Positions 22,683 through 33,330 of a stretch of 64,000 bases of DNA are shown piece by piece. Under the pieces are notes generated by a model. That model searched no databases, was not told the origin of the DNA, and was given only the letters and a program-made list of their open reading frames with translations. The DNA comes from Maratus speciosus (lineage: Eukaryota; Arthropoda; Arachnida; Araneae; Salticidae). Positions within the stretch are counted from its first letter, which is position 1. Each line of letters starts with the position of its first letter. The stretch spans positions 447,070,619 through 447,134,618 of the forward strand of contig OZ010786.1 of NCBI GenBank assembly GCA_963932465.1. The letters are read 5' to 3'. Both the position numbers and the translations under genes were made by a program.

Positions 22683-23108
22683 ATATCCTGTTTATGAGAG
22701 CAAAACATGTGTCTGTTTCTGAAATTGCAACTGCATTAAAAAGATCAAAAGGAGGTCACGTTTGATTAAGTTTTGAGTCGTGGTAATGATTTCAAAGGAA
22801 AATTTCGTTCTGGAAGGCCACAAATGACCACTTTGAGCGAAGACTGCCGAATCAGAAACTCGGCTTATGATCTCCGCAAAGAACCTAGGAATATATTTAG
22901 CCGACAACATTGCGGTGGTTGAGTAATGGTATGCAGGACTATTTCTTTCAATTTTCAGATATCTCTAGTATTCATCAGTGGACGTGAAAACTCTGAAAAC
23001 AATGAAGAGACACTTGCTAATTATTTGCTCGATGTTGTCGAGGTTTTTTTTAGGGAGATGAGAAAAATGGATATTTTAACATGATAATGCTTCGATACGT
23101 ACTTCAAA

Positions 23109-23286
23109 CAGGGTTGCCACGCTTCAGAGAATTTTCCAGTTGAAATATCAGTATTTTTTTTATAGAAAAATATATCTAGTTTAACCGCACGAAATTTCGC
23201 CTTATTTAAAGAGCGATTCTCTTTAAGGAAGTACTGGTGCCGAAGAATCCTCTGGTCAGGAAATTCCCTGTAGCGCGGCAACCCTG
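23109..23286. mobile_element. ~178 bp MITE D (hAT-like ends) inserted in the transposase of A
   Basis: CAGGGTTGCCACGCTTCAGA at the left pairs with the right end, read inward CAGGGTTGCCGCGCTACAGG. TCAAAC is repeated at both edges (23104-23109 and 23287-23292). CAGGGTTGCC-type ends are typical of hAT-derived MITEs, but a clean 8 bp duplication is not seen (6 of 8 match). Confidence 0.75.
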
Positions 23287-23821
23287 TCAAACTCAATTTC
23301 AACGTGGCATAAGTCTTAAAAAGTGTCTGTTTTGAAATGGCTGGCAATTAGCCCTGATTAAAACCCTATAGAAAATATGTGAGGCATTGTCACTCATGAA
23401 GTTTATCTGAATGGAAAGCTGTATTCTTTAGTTAAAGATTTGAAAGGTGTCATTGAGAACGCGTGGTTTAAAATTAAACAAGAAACAATACAAAATTTCA
23501 TTTATCGATTGAAGACGGTATATTTAAAGTAATTCAGTAGAATGGAGCAATAATTAAGTATTATTTTTTTTTTAATTCTTGTTCTTCTAAAGACAAAAGT
23601 ACTACTGTGTTTAAACTTTTGACATACTCATTTTTGTTCTTTTGATAAATTCTATTATTTGAGATAAATTTTAAAGAACAAATCTGTTAAATATCTTTTT
23701 TAAACTACAATTTGTAGGTCAGGTGAAAAGAAAAGTAATTTTCAGTCAATAATAAAATTTTATTTTGAAATTTTATGTTGTGATTAAACTTTTGACACGC
23801 ACTGAATTTTCATGTGCGAGA

Positions 23822-24000
23822 CTCCCATATGGCCAGTGTTCTTAATGACACCTTTTTCAAACAAAACTTTGTAAATCTTTGTTGTAAATTTTGAAGAAAC
23901 GTAAGCCGGGAGTTTTTTATGTTAAAAATTTTGTAGTAACCTACCAAGAAATGTATCTTAGATGATAGACTAGTATTAAAATAAACAGGTCATATGGGAG
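23822..24000. repeat. Short-TIR element-like segment
   Basis: CTCCCATATGGCC at the left and GGTCATATGGGAG at the right are inverted 13-mers (one mismatch) 179 bases apart, directly after transposon A. Target duplication not evident. Confidence 0.45.
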
Positions 24001-24049
24001 GTTTGTTTATGTTTTTTACAAATACATAAAGAAGAAAAAAAAATTAAAA

Positions 24050-24770
24050 CCACGAAACATTTTGCATTTGTCGTTACTAAACTTTAACTCATTCTATTTA
24101 TTACTTTATATTATTTTAACGCGAAATTGTTAAGTATTCGTGGTTCGTTCGTTTAAATCGATTGGTATTCAAGAAAAAGAATGGCTTTACGCCAAGCAAA
24201 ATAGAAGATCCAACACTGATACACTAGAGACACAGTTTGTCTCAATTGTGTTTTTACTTTCTCAGGAAAAAAAGTAAAACCACTTTAAATCCTTTTTTTA
24301 AGAAAAGAAAACAAATTTTAAGGTGCTAAAGCATTTTTAGAAATGTTGGTTGTATAGCGAAGAACAGATTAATCGAAATTGTCAGGTAGGTGTTAGTATA
24401 TTTCTCTAATGCATTTGTAGATAGTGCGTATGATATCGAATTAGAAAATATGTGTAAGAGTATGAACATTTTTATGAGTTAGTAATTTTTTTTAGAATAT
24501 TTCTTTTATAATTTTAAGACAAATAACAAATGATGTAATAAAGTCTGTAAAAGGTTTTGAAAGCGTTGAAGTAACTATAAAAACTGATTTATTGAAGTAT
24601 TCTGGTTGATATTATATTATTGTCTTAGAAAGTGATAAAAAGTCACACAGTTAATGTAATAATATCTATGCTAATAAACATACAACTTTCTGAAAAAATT
24701 AAAAATATATAATTTTGAATAATTTTTTTACTTTTACCTAATAAAAAATAAGATGTTTAAAGATATTGGC
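24050..24770 (+). repeat. Dispersed repeat module plus satellite-like units
   Basis: Module landmarks (TTAAGTATTCGTGGTTCG, AATCGATTGGTATTC, GAATGGCTTTACGCC, ACTAGAGACACAGTTT) are followed by TTTTAGAAATG, GAACAGATTAATCG and GTCAGGTAGGTGT, then AT-rich units with ATTTCTTTTATAATTTTAAG. Confidence 0.55.
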
Positions 24771-24949
24771 TTAAAAAAAAGACTTTATTGCAGATGTTTG
24801 CGCAATCACTTTTTAGCTATCAATATTTGAAAACAATATTACTAGTCAACAAATTTTACTTGTTATCTGTATCTGGCTCGTAAATGGATACATTTAACTT
24901 ATTTTAGGGTGCTAAATTCAGTGGAATAATCAGATTCTCTGAATCACGT

Positions 24950-25040
24950 CACATTTTTTATATTTTTTATATTTTTATATATTTTTTATACATTTTTTTA
25001 TATATTTTATATATTATATTTTTTATATATCACATTATTA
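24950..25040. repeat. AT low-complexity tract (TATTTTTTATA)n
   Basis: Irregular tandem of ATATTTTTTAT-like units over about 85 bases. Confidence 0.8.
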
Positions 25041-25473
25041 TTTATATTTCATTTACCTAAAACCAAAAGTGAAATATTTGAGAAAAATCGACTGTTTGAA
25101 CTACAAACAAAACATAATATTTATCAGTAAAAAAGTTTTCTTGATTGCTTAACGTAAACTATGAACTTATACGAGCACGAAACTGTTGCACAAAAACTGA
25201 TAACGTTGATCTAATCAATGTTATTTTTCAAAACAGAATGATATCTTTCTTGAAGACTGTGCTGAATGTTTTGATAGTTACTTTTTAAATATATATAGAA
25301 AACTATATGTAAGAGAAACGACACATTCACCTTATTACTTTAAGTTAAAACATGAATACATTAAAATGATTCTCAGTTTTTATTTCTAAAATAGGTGCTA
25401 AAAATACAATTAACAGGTTTTAAAACATTAAAACCAATAATCAGATGGTAAAAACTTCCCGAGCGCTTCCACA

Positions 25474-25749
25474 AGGCTACAGGAAAGGCTGAAAGAACAT
25501 ATGGCTGATATAGGAAAGGGGAAACCATCTACAGCTTTAGCTCGGTTAAATTTAGAAGCTGATATTGACATCCTTTTTAGTAAAGCAAAGATCATCACAC
25601 ATACAAATCAATTTAACACATGTATTTTGAGAGAGTCTATTGAAATTTTAACCAGAGGCAGAAACACTTGTAATGATACATTGTCCTGTCATATACCGAG
25701 CATTTGGTTTGGTCTACTTGGTGTCAATGGAATCTTTCGATTGGAATGA
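25474..25749 (+). pseudogene. GIY-YIG endonuclease fragment of a Penelope-like element
   Basis: The frame is open from the arm junction and reads RLQERLKEHMADIGKGKPST, ALARLNLEADIDILFSKAKI, ITHTNQFNTCILRESIEILT, then SCHIPSIW. The order R-x-KEH-x-AD, S-A-L-A, the I.F..AKI block and the REAIEI-like RESIEI motif match the C-terminal half of the GIY-YIG endonuclease in Penelope-like elements, which nicks target DNA for reverse transcription. The catalytic GIY...YIG strands and upstream reverse transcriptase are missing. The family name rests on motif memory only. Confidence 0.65.
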
Positions 25750-25875
25750 TCAATGTAGCTGCATGAACTCATCCGTCCCTCTCTCCCTCCCCCCCCCCTT
25801 TTACAGTTTTTGGAATCGACCAGCGTTATTTATACCAGTATGCATTCTGAAGGTCTTATTCTCATTTCTCACCCC

Positions 25876-25912
25876 ATTGATGATGACCAGGGCTTGGTCG
25901 AAAGCGCTCGGG
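25876..25912 (+). ncRNA. Possible hammerhead ribozyme remnant of a Penelope-like element
   Basis: TGATGA (25878-25883), then stem GACCA / TGGTC (25885-25889 with 25895-25899) and GAAA (25900-25903) lie in hammerhead order at the edge of the right arm, where Penelope-like elements carry such ribozymes. There is one extra T between TGATGA and the stem, and the usual C before TGATGA is T, so it is probably inactive or misread. Confidence 0.35.
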
Positions 25913-26287
25913 AAGTTTTTACCATCTGATTATTGGTTTTAATGTTTTAAAACCTGTTAATTGTATTTTTAGCACCTATTTTAGAAATAAAAACTGAGAA
26001 TCATTTTAATGTATTCATGTTTTAACTTAAGTTACTTTTTATACCAGAATGCATCCAAATAAAGGTTTTAACCTACGTATTCATTCATTTTCTAATTATT
26101 TAACCACAAAATGCAACTTAAAATTAACATTTCACCACGTTTTCTACCATGTATGAAAAAATTAAATTATAAAATTTTGTAAAATCCTGACGTTATAGGA
26201 CATTTTTAATATCAGATTCGGGCTCTTCATTCAAAAATACATAATAAAATGTTTATTACAAATCAGATACAAAATTGCTGTTGACTA

Positions 26288-26905
26288 CACTGTTAAAAAT
26301 ATCCCTGTAAAATTACTGCAGAAGAGATTCCAGTCATTCCCCGTAAAAGAAAAATATCCTTCCCATCATTTTGTGTCAACGTGTACATCCTCGCGGAAGA
26401 AAATATACGGGGTCGTACCGTATTTTTGCTAACAGATGAGCTAGAATTACAAGAATATGTGGATTGCCCTTAATTTTCTAATTATCTAAAAATATCCATG
26501 TAAAATTACGGGCAGAGGCCTGCAGCAGAGATTCCAGTCATACCCCGTAAGAAAAAAAAAAATTCCATGCCCATCATTTTGTGCATCTAATAATTTTATG
26601 GGGCAAAGATATAATGCACTTCAATATACAATAACACTTTACTTACTGTTCTGTAGCACGTAGCACTTTAGATAATCATCGCAGAATCGCTTTTTTGGCG
26701 GGTTAAAGAAATATGTTACGGTCGTGGTTAAGTGACATTATTTTTCGAAACACGACTAAAATGAAGTGTTAAATCCCAGCGGAGGAAAATGTATGGGGTC
26801 GTACCGTATTCTTTTAGTGCATAAGACATTTTTAATCAAATAAGGTTGTTGCCCGTGAAAATTGAACAGCAAACGCTCATAAATTTACAGTTTTTTCTGA
26901 GAGTG
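26288..26905. mobile_element. TA-flanked MITE with duplicated subterminal block
   Basis: Left CACTGTTAAAAATATCCCTG and right (read inward) CACTCTCAGAAAAAACTGTA, both leading into GTAAA; TA flanks each side (26286-26287, 26906-26907). The first ~110 bases recur at about 26487-26590 (AAAAATATCCATGTAAAATT, GAGATTCCAGTCAT, CCCATCATTTTGTG). GGGGTCGTACCGTATT occurs twice (about 26406 and 26796). Confidence 0.75.
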
Positions 26906-27069
26906 TAGTGTAATCCTTGTGGGAATTTTGTTCATGAAATCTTGTAGAAATTTACTACAATAATTATTGCCTTGAGATAGTGGTGGTTAAAACAAGCGAC
27001 AGCGCCAACCTGTTATTATTGATTTTTCAGACAGGTATTGTAGTTATTACATAGCATATGACTTAATTA

Positions 27070-27330
27070 ACATCTTTTACATCTTTTAAATCTCCATGCG
27101 TTGTTCACAAGTACTTATAGAAAAATTAAATCAACATATTGAAATCTTTTCCATCTGTCGTTTTTTAAATTTAATGGTTTGAATTGTTTTATATTCATTG
27201 CAGGTGGAATGATTAAGTATTCACGATTCGTTTGTCTGAATCGATTTGTATTCGCAATAAACAATAGCTTAGCGCAAAGCGAAAAGAAAGATCTAACACT
27301 AAAGCACTAGAGAAACAGTTTTCCAAATTA
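27070..27330 (+). repeat. Dispersed repeat module, copy heading the main array
   Basis: TTAAGTATTCACGATTCG, AATCGATTTGTATTCG, CAATAGCTTAGCGC and CACTAGAGAAACAGTTTTC are present in order. It leads directly into the satellite-like array at 27.3-30.2 kb. Confidence 0.65.
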
Positions 27331-28182
27331 TGTTTTTATTTTGTGAAGGAAATGAGCAAAAATAAACAGCTATAAATCTTCTGCTCTCTTTTTGAGATAA
27401 AATGGAATTTAAGATGTTAAAGGATTTTTAGAAGTAATGGGTTGTCTGAAAAAACGGATTAATCGAGGTCGTTAGGCAACTATTCTAATATTGCTTCGAT
27501 GGGAAAACGACTTTAGTGAATTGAACCTTTAGTGGATATTGAGCTTGATAATAAATATAACGTTTGATGAAGAATGATTGAAAAATATTTTATAAATTAT
27601 TGGTTTACGAATTATTTTATAATGAAATAATAGTAAGATCCTTAAATGATTTTAGAAATAATCTATTGCTTTAAAAATAGACTAACTGATGTCGTCAAGT
27701 ATGTATCAGTAAATTATTCAGAAACAAATAGAAGTATAGAAGTATAGAAGTATTGAAGTCACTCAAGTATGTATCAATATATTATTCAGAAAGAAATACA
27801 AGTGGTGAATAATATATTGAATTTGACGTATACTCTTTTATGAACAAGTTTAGTAAAATATTTTGAACTAATGCCTTTACAAGAAAATAAATATCCTATC
27901 TGGTTTTAAAGGTAATGGAAACCTGATAAAAATATTAATTGAAGTCGTCAGGCAACTATTCTAATATTTCACCGATGAAAAAAAGACATTAGTGAATAGG
28001 ATATTGAACTTGATAATAAATGTAATGTTTTATGAATAATTATAGGAAAATATTTTATAAATAATTACATTGTTTATGAATTATTTTATAATAAAATAAA
28101 AGTAAGATTTTTAAATGATTTTAGAAATAATGTATTGTTTTATAAACAGATTAATTGAAGTCATCAAGCATGTATTAGTATA

Positions 28183-29140
28183 GAGGAGAGTAGTACACAG
28201 TGAGACGAAAATTATTATTACTTAACGAATGGCGACGATTTTTATTCTTTTGAAAATATTTTGCTACATCTTTAAGCTACACATATACGCTACACATTAA
28301 TGTATAAATGGTTTAAAAAAATATTTATAAAAACACAGAAGCAGCATAACGAAGTATCGGAAATTGCCTCACTATGTACCACTTGTGGTACACAGTGAGA
28401 CACACATTTTCAGTGAGACACAGTGAGACACACATTTGTGGTACACATTTTCATAAATCATACAATTTTACACTCTATCAATAATTTTCTGTCGTTTATT
28501 ATTTCTAATTAATATTTCTAGATTTTCAAAATATTAAAAATATGAGCCTCGGGTGGACAATGGCAGACCTTGGGCTACCGTCATGCAAATTTTCAGCCTC
28601 TTACGTTTAGTAGATTTCCCTAGTCTTCGCACTCCCCCCCCCCCCCCCCCCACCCACACACACACAGAACGTGAAAGAGAGGGAAAATCCTTCTTTTATT
28701 AATAAATAACTTTTTTTAGCATCAAAACCACATAGTAGGTACACAATGAGACACGTCTCACTGTGTACCACATCTGTGTGTCTCATTTTGTACTTTCGTT
28801 ACGTTGTAACAAAATGAATGCTACATATGTTACATCAATTTCATCGATTTAAAAAGTTTATGTCGTTTTGTCGAAATAGTCTATTATTAGGTATGGCTAG
28901 GTTTTGCTAAGTAAATATATGTCATATTGAAGAAAATAAACTCTAAAATAGACTTTTGTGTAACTCTAACCACTATAAAATAAAGAATTATTTACTATTT
29001 TGTCGGACGAGTAACTGAAGTGCCGAAACTGCATCCACGTGTTGCATAAGATAAAGTCATTATGTCTGTGTGCCAGCTTGCAGAAAAAGTTACAACTATA
29101 TGTCAAAGTGGCTGCTGTCTCACTGTGTACCACTCTCCCC
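28183..29140. mobile_element. 0.96 kb TIR element with repeated GTACACAGTGAGAC motif, copy 1
   Basis: Ends GAGGAGAGTAGTACACAGTG and (right, read inward) GGGGAGAGTGGTACACAGTG. TA flanks both sides (28181-28182, 29141-29142). Neighbouring satellite units show the uninterrupted sequence, which confirms the insertion point. GTGGTACACAGTGAGACA or a variant recurs in both orientations inside at about 28375-28450 and 28735-28800. No transposase. A near-identical copy is at 47751-48659. Confidence 0.85.
28626..28652. repeat. Poly-C run followed by (CA)n
   Basis: About 20 C, then ACCCACACACACACA, inside the element at 28183-29140. The 47.7 kb copy has a GAGAGAAAGAGAGA tract at the equivalent place. 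Confidence 0.85.
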
Positions 29141-30339
29141 TATCGTTCAGAAAGATATACAAGTGGTGAATAGCATATCGAGTTAGACGTATGCTGTTTT
29201 ATAAACAATTTTAGTAAAATATTTTGAAGTAATCCATTTACACGAAAAAATAAATAAATATCCTAACTGTTTTTTTAAAGTAATTGATTGTCTGAAAAGC
29301 GGATTAATCGAAATCACCAGGCAAGTACTGTAATATTGCTTGTTTAAAAAGACATTAGTGAATAGGATATTGAACTTGACAATAAATGTAACGTTTTATA
29401 AATAATTATTTGAAAATATTTTAGAAATAATTAGAATGTTTATGAATTATTTTATAATTAATTAAATGTCAGATCCTTAAACGATTTTAGTAATAAGGTA
29501 TTGCTTTAAAAACAGATTAACTAAAGTCGCCATGCATATGTAAAAGTATATTGTGAAGAAAGAAATACAATATGTGAACAGTTTATTGAATTTGACACAT
29601 GCTCTTTTAAGAACAAATTTAAGAAAATATTTTGAAGTATCATGTTTACAAGAAAAAATATAAAATTGTAACTGGTTTTTAAAAGTAATGGATTGTCTGA
29701 AAAAAAAAGGATTAATCGAAATCGTCAGGCAAATATTCTAATATTGCTACTTGACAATAAGTTTAACGTTTTAAGAATAAATGTAGGATAATATTTTATA
29801 AATAATTACATTGCTTATGAATTATTTTATAAGGAAATACAAGTAAGTTTCTTAAATAACTTTAGAAATAATGTGTTGCTTTAAAAACAAATTAAGAATG
29901 CCATCAAGCACGAATTAGTATATTGTCTAAAAAAGAATACTAGTGTTGATAAGTATATTAAATTCCACATATGAACTTTTATGAACAATTTCATAAGGAA
30001 ATACATGTAAGATTCTTAAAAGATTTTTAAATTAATGTGTTGTTTTAAAAATAAGTTAAGTGGAGTCATCAATTACGAACCAGTATATTGCCTAGAAAGG
30101 AATACCAGTTGTGATTAGCATATTCATATACACGAATGCACTTTTATGAACAATTTTAGTAAAATAATTTGAAGTAATGCATTTGCAAGAAAAAACAAGA
30201 CAGAAAAATCATGCGTTAAGCATAGATTAAGAAACACTTTCCAACACTTAATGAATGCTTTAAAAAAACTTCGTTATTTAAGGGGAAAAAAGGGAAACAT
30301 TAACTAACTAAACATTTTAGAAAACGCATAAAACATTTG

Positions 30340-31360
30340 AAAACCTGATCAGTTACCGTCCATAGTCAAATATGTATTCCGATTATTTGATCTTTAGGAT
30401 AAAATATATACTATATGATGGGGAAATTTTGTTTTCCAAGAAAAAACGTAACAGGTTAAAATTTCTTTTCCAGCAATTTATGCTAATAAATGGAAACATA
30501 CTTCAATACTATTGTACAGCCCTGTGGTTTACCTAGCAACTTTATTACACGCCAATAATGAGCTAAAATTTAATTAAAACTAAAAAACTCAGAAAACTAT
30601 TGAAATCATATTTCCAGAAACTATCATCCATAGATGGCCATGTGGTCAAATCTTTGCGTGGCCCTGTATATCAGTTTTTCTATATTCTACAAACAATTAT
30701 TAGTAAACTATATTCAGTTCACCGTAAAAACACAAAACAATTATTAGTAAATTATATTCAGTTCATCGTAAAAATGCATAACTCATGTAAAAGCCACCTT
30801 TAAGCAATTTACGCTCATACTCAGTAACCCTTACTAATTCTTTTCTGTAGCGCTGCATATGAACTATAGTGTTTATACACACCATATGGTATGCATAAAT
30901 ATAATGAAACTTAAAAGCGCAGATCATAATTAAAAATGCATTTCCAGCAATCATTGCTAATATAATTCGTATACAATATAGTATCTAAAATCTTTTGTGT
31001 GCCCCTGTAAAGGCTATGTACTTCTTATTATAGATAAAATAACGTATAGTAAACTTCTGCGACGTATATTAATTTCAATATATATGAAATAGTTTAACAT
31101 AATTGAAATACACCGCAAACAACTCCCCCCTGTATATCGTTATGTAACGGAATTATTTTGTGTAGCCCTGTAAATGAATAATAACTAATCTTTGCACCGC
31201 AAATTCTACAAAATGCACATTTTAGTTCATTTTATAAATGTATATCAATTTTATTATGTTTGAAAGTGTGTAACACCATTAAAAATCACATGAAACGATT
31301 TTTACCCATAGACCTTAATGTAACGGAATACTTTTGACTGTCCCTGTAAATGAACTAAAG
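30340..31360 (+). repeat. Diverged tandem array with CCCTGTAAATGAA motif
   Basis: Blocks containing TTTTGTGTG(G/C)CCCTGTA recur at about 30520, 30650, 30995, 31160 and 31335, several preceded by TGTAACGGAAT. Unit length is irregular (about 150-200). Confidence 0.5.
30691..30777 (+). repeat. 44 bp tandem duplication
   Basis: CAATTATTAGTAAA at 30694 and again at 30738, with the following TATATTCAGTTCA(C/T)CGTAAAAA also repeated. Few differences, so fairly recent. Confidence 0.85.
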
Positions 31361-31582
31361 ATGCTACAAACTTCATTTGAAATAGGTATCGTGCTATGGT
31401 AGAGGCCAGTAACATCCAAAATGTTCAGGGCAATCCGGGTATATTTACGGGAGTTAGAGCTCGGACAGGCGGCCAGACAAACTGATGTCATAAACTCTTT
31501 TTAACTTTGTTGGAAAGTGTTAAAAATAAATATGCTGACTGTTTTTTTAAAGTAATCATTTGTTTGAAAAAAAAGGATTAAT

Positions 31583-32012
31583 CAATTGAAAAAAAGGATT
31601 TTTGGGTCACTGTGAGTCAAGATAACTATATCTAAAAATACGGATCAAAACATTTTGACAGTATTTTGTATTATATCGTTTCTGAACACGAGAACACCAT
31701 TGGGATAGATCACATGTTAGATAAATTTAGATTAGTGGGGCCCTTTTGGGTTACCGTGGGTCAAGCTAATTTAATTTATAAAACGACTTTAACGATTTTG
31801 ACTAAATTTTGTGTTTTATAGTTTTTTGGGGTGCGAAGAGCATTGGTTAGGTCGCATGTTCGAAAACATTCGGTTAGTGGGACATTTTTAATCACTATGT
31901 CTCAGGACCATGCCAATTGTATCTAAATAGCAAGAATGATATTGTGAGAATAAAATATCGAATTGAAGACAAGGCTAATTTTGACCGAGCTAAGCTCGGT
32001 CATTCCTGCTAG
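31583..32012 (+). mobile_element. Helitron-like insertion with internal ~135 bp tandem repeats
   Basis: The right end has a perfect 8 bp stem hairpin GACCGAGC-TAA-GCTCGGTC (31983-32001), seven bases, then CTAG (32009-32012) followed by T: the arrangement of a Helitron 3' end. Satellite sequence resumes immediately (TTGCTTTAAAAACAGATTAA). Inside are three diverged repeats starting TTTTGGGTCACTGTGAGTCA (about 31610), TTTTGGGTTACCGTGGGTCA (31746) and a third near 31885. The left end was not identified; 31583 is where satellite similarity stops. Confidence 0.5.
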
Positions 32013-33330
32013 TTGCTTTAAAAACAGATTAATTGAAGTCATCCAGCATGTATAAACTATATTGTCAAGAAAAGAACACAAGTGGTAAATGAATTTGACA
32101 TATGTTCCTTTATGAATAGTTTTAGGAAAATGTATTGAAATAATACATTGACAATAAATTAAAATAATCATGTTAAATGGTTTTTGAAATAATGGATTGT
32201 CTAAAAGACAGATTACCTGAAATCGCCAGGCAGGTGATGTGGTTTTGAACTGATCGTCCATATGATATCGATATAAAAAAACTGAGTATGGGATATGAAT
32301 ATGTTTATGAAAAGTATTTTTGGAATAATTCGTTATTAACTATTGTATAAGAAATCGAAGTACCAGTAGTAGAGGTTTTAAGTTATCGAAGTAACTTTAA
32401 AAACCGATTTCGTTGCAGTATTATTTTAGATAGCGGTAAGAAATGATATAATTCTTAAAATATTATTTATGAAAATAAAATAAAAACACATCTTCATGAG
32501 AAATTTCGTAAAATTATTTTTTGAATAATTTGTTTTTAATTTTACCAAATATATATTTTAAAATAATTCTTATATTTAAGTTATAATTAATTTTACAAAT
32601 TACTTTTAACGTATCATTTGTTTGTAAATTCTTTTTTTTTAATTCCTTAATTTTATTTTAAATATTTTTATTTTTATCTTTTTCAATATATAACCATTCC
32701 TAATCATTTTGAAATGAGGAATACTTTGAAATATAGTTTATTGAAATTTTCATACATAAATGTGCTGATCAACAAAGCATATAAATATTGTAGTATCGTA
32801 ATGTGTTGCTCACGAATTCTAAAAAAAGCTTTTTAAAAAATGATAGATTAAAAAAATAAATGGATAAAATAATAAATAAATAAAATAATAAATAAATAAA
32901 TAAATAAAGATTAATCAAAGTCATCAGGCTTTGGCAGTTGTTATGGTCGTATGTAGGATATCAGATTAGAAATTTCAGTATGGGTCTGAATAAATTCAAG
33001 GAAAGTATTTTTGGAATAAATCGTTACTAATTATCGTATAAGGAAAAGAAAGAAAGTTGATAGAAAGTTTTGAACTTATTGTAGTAACTTAAAAAACAGA
33101 TTTCGAATTCTTCAGGCATATGTTGTGGAATTGATTTGGAAAATGATAAGAAGTGACATAGTTAATAAATATTACTTATGAAAATAAACACACAACACCA
33201 TGAATAATTATATACAATTATTTTTTTGAAATTTTATTTCTTAATTTTACCAAATATATGTTTTAATAATTCTTATATATGTTAGATTATTGTAACATTG
33301 GAAGATTTTTAAATAGATGAAATGAAGTAA
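32013..33330 (+). repeat. Continuation of the degenerate satellite-like array
   Basis: Units with GGATTGTCTAAAAGACAGAT and CCAGGCAGGTGATG (32180-32240) and ATTAATCAAAGTCATCAGGC (32910) appear among AT-rich filler. 32850-32910 is an (AAAT)n tract. Confidence 0.55.

Larger units (their letters stand above)
21485..23532 (+). pseudogene. Tc1-family transposase pseudogene (transposon A), split by two insertions
   Basis: The start reads LSKYKTPKSKEFSKEEVIKI (ATG decayed to TTG) up to 21538. After insertion C the same frame resumes at 22683 with ILFMRAKHVSVSEIATALKR (helix-turn-helix), then FRSGRPQMTTLSEDCRIRNS (the family's GRP hinge), VFISGRENSENNEETLANYL, then ASIRTSN around the second catalytic Asp. 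Insertion D interrupts at 23109; removing it and one direct repeat restores TSNSISTWHKS. The C-terminus is KWLAISPD-stop-NPIENM-stop-GI, with the catalytic Glu, then VTHEVYLNGKLYSLVKDLK and LKTVYLK before TAA at 23530. The block with the first Asp is deleted, and several stops are present. Confidence 0.85.
19569..23804 (+). mobile_element. Tc1-like transposon A, host of a nested insertion stack
   Basis: Left TIR CAGTGCGTGTCAATAGTTTA (TA before it) pairs with the right end at 23804, read inward CAGTGCGTGTCAAAAGTTTA; similarity continues for about 45 bases. The 4.24 kb span contains three insertions (19843-21454, 21539-22682, 23109-23286). Without them it is about 1.3 kb, normal for Tc1. The right flank is AA where TA is expected, so the target duplication has mutated. 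Confidence 0.85.
25340..26030 (+). mobile_element. Penelope-like retroelement fragment with inverted terminal arms
   Basis: 129-base arms at 25340-25468 and 25902-26030 are almost perfect reverse complements (edge motif AACTTCCCGAGCGCTT / AAGCGCTCGGGAAGTT). Between them is a GIY-YIG-like coding fragment (25474-25749) and, just before the right arm, a hammerhead-like motif. An inverted partial terminal repeat next to a GIY-YIG end is the arrangement reported for many Penelope-like elements. The reverse transcriptase is absent, so this is a 5'-truncated, probably dead copy. Confidence 0.7.
27331..30190 (+). repeat. Satellite-like array, ~200 bp units in two alternating types
   Basis: Two related units alternate: one built on GGATTGTCTGAAAAACGGAT with GTCGTCAGGCAA (27430, 27920, 29282, 29692), and one on GTATTGCTTTAAAAACAGAT with GTCATCAAGCATG (27663, 28128, 29498, 29873, 30047). 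Spacing is about 175-255 bases once the insertion at 28183-29140 is discounted. Divergence is high and no reading frame is shared. The same unit recurs, more decayed, at 18.7, 24.3, 32.0-33.3, 34.6-35.1, 37.8 and 43.1 kb. Confidence 0.75.

Noticed and set aside
24950..25040. Origin or matrix attachment region
   Set aside because: AT tract alone is not evidence; nothing specific is visible.
27331..30190. Tandem gene family or duplicated exons
   Set aside because: The conserved block AAATTTAAGATGCTAAAGG into GATTGTCTGAAAAACAG has stops in every frame at consistent places across copies.
31923..32261. 112-codon minus-strand open frame
   Set aside because: Crosses the Helitron-like 3' end and satellite units, so it cannot be one gene.
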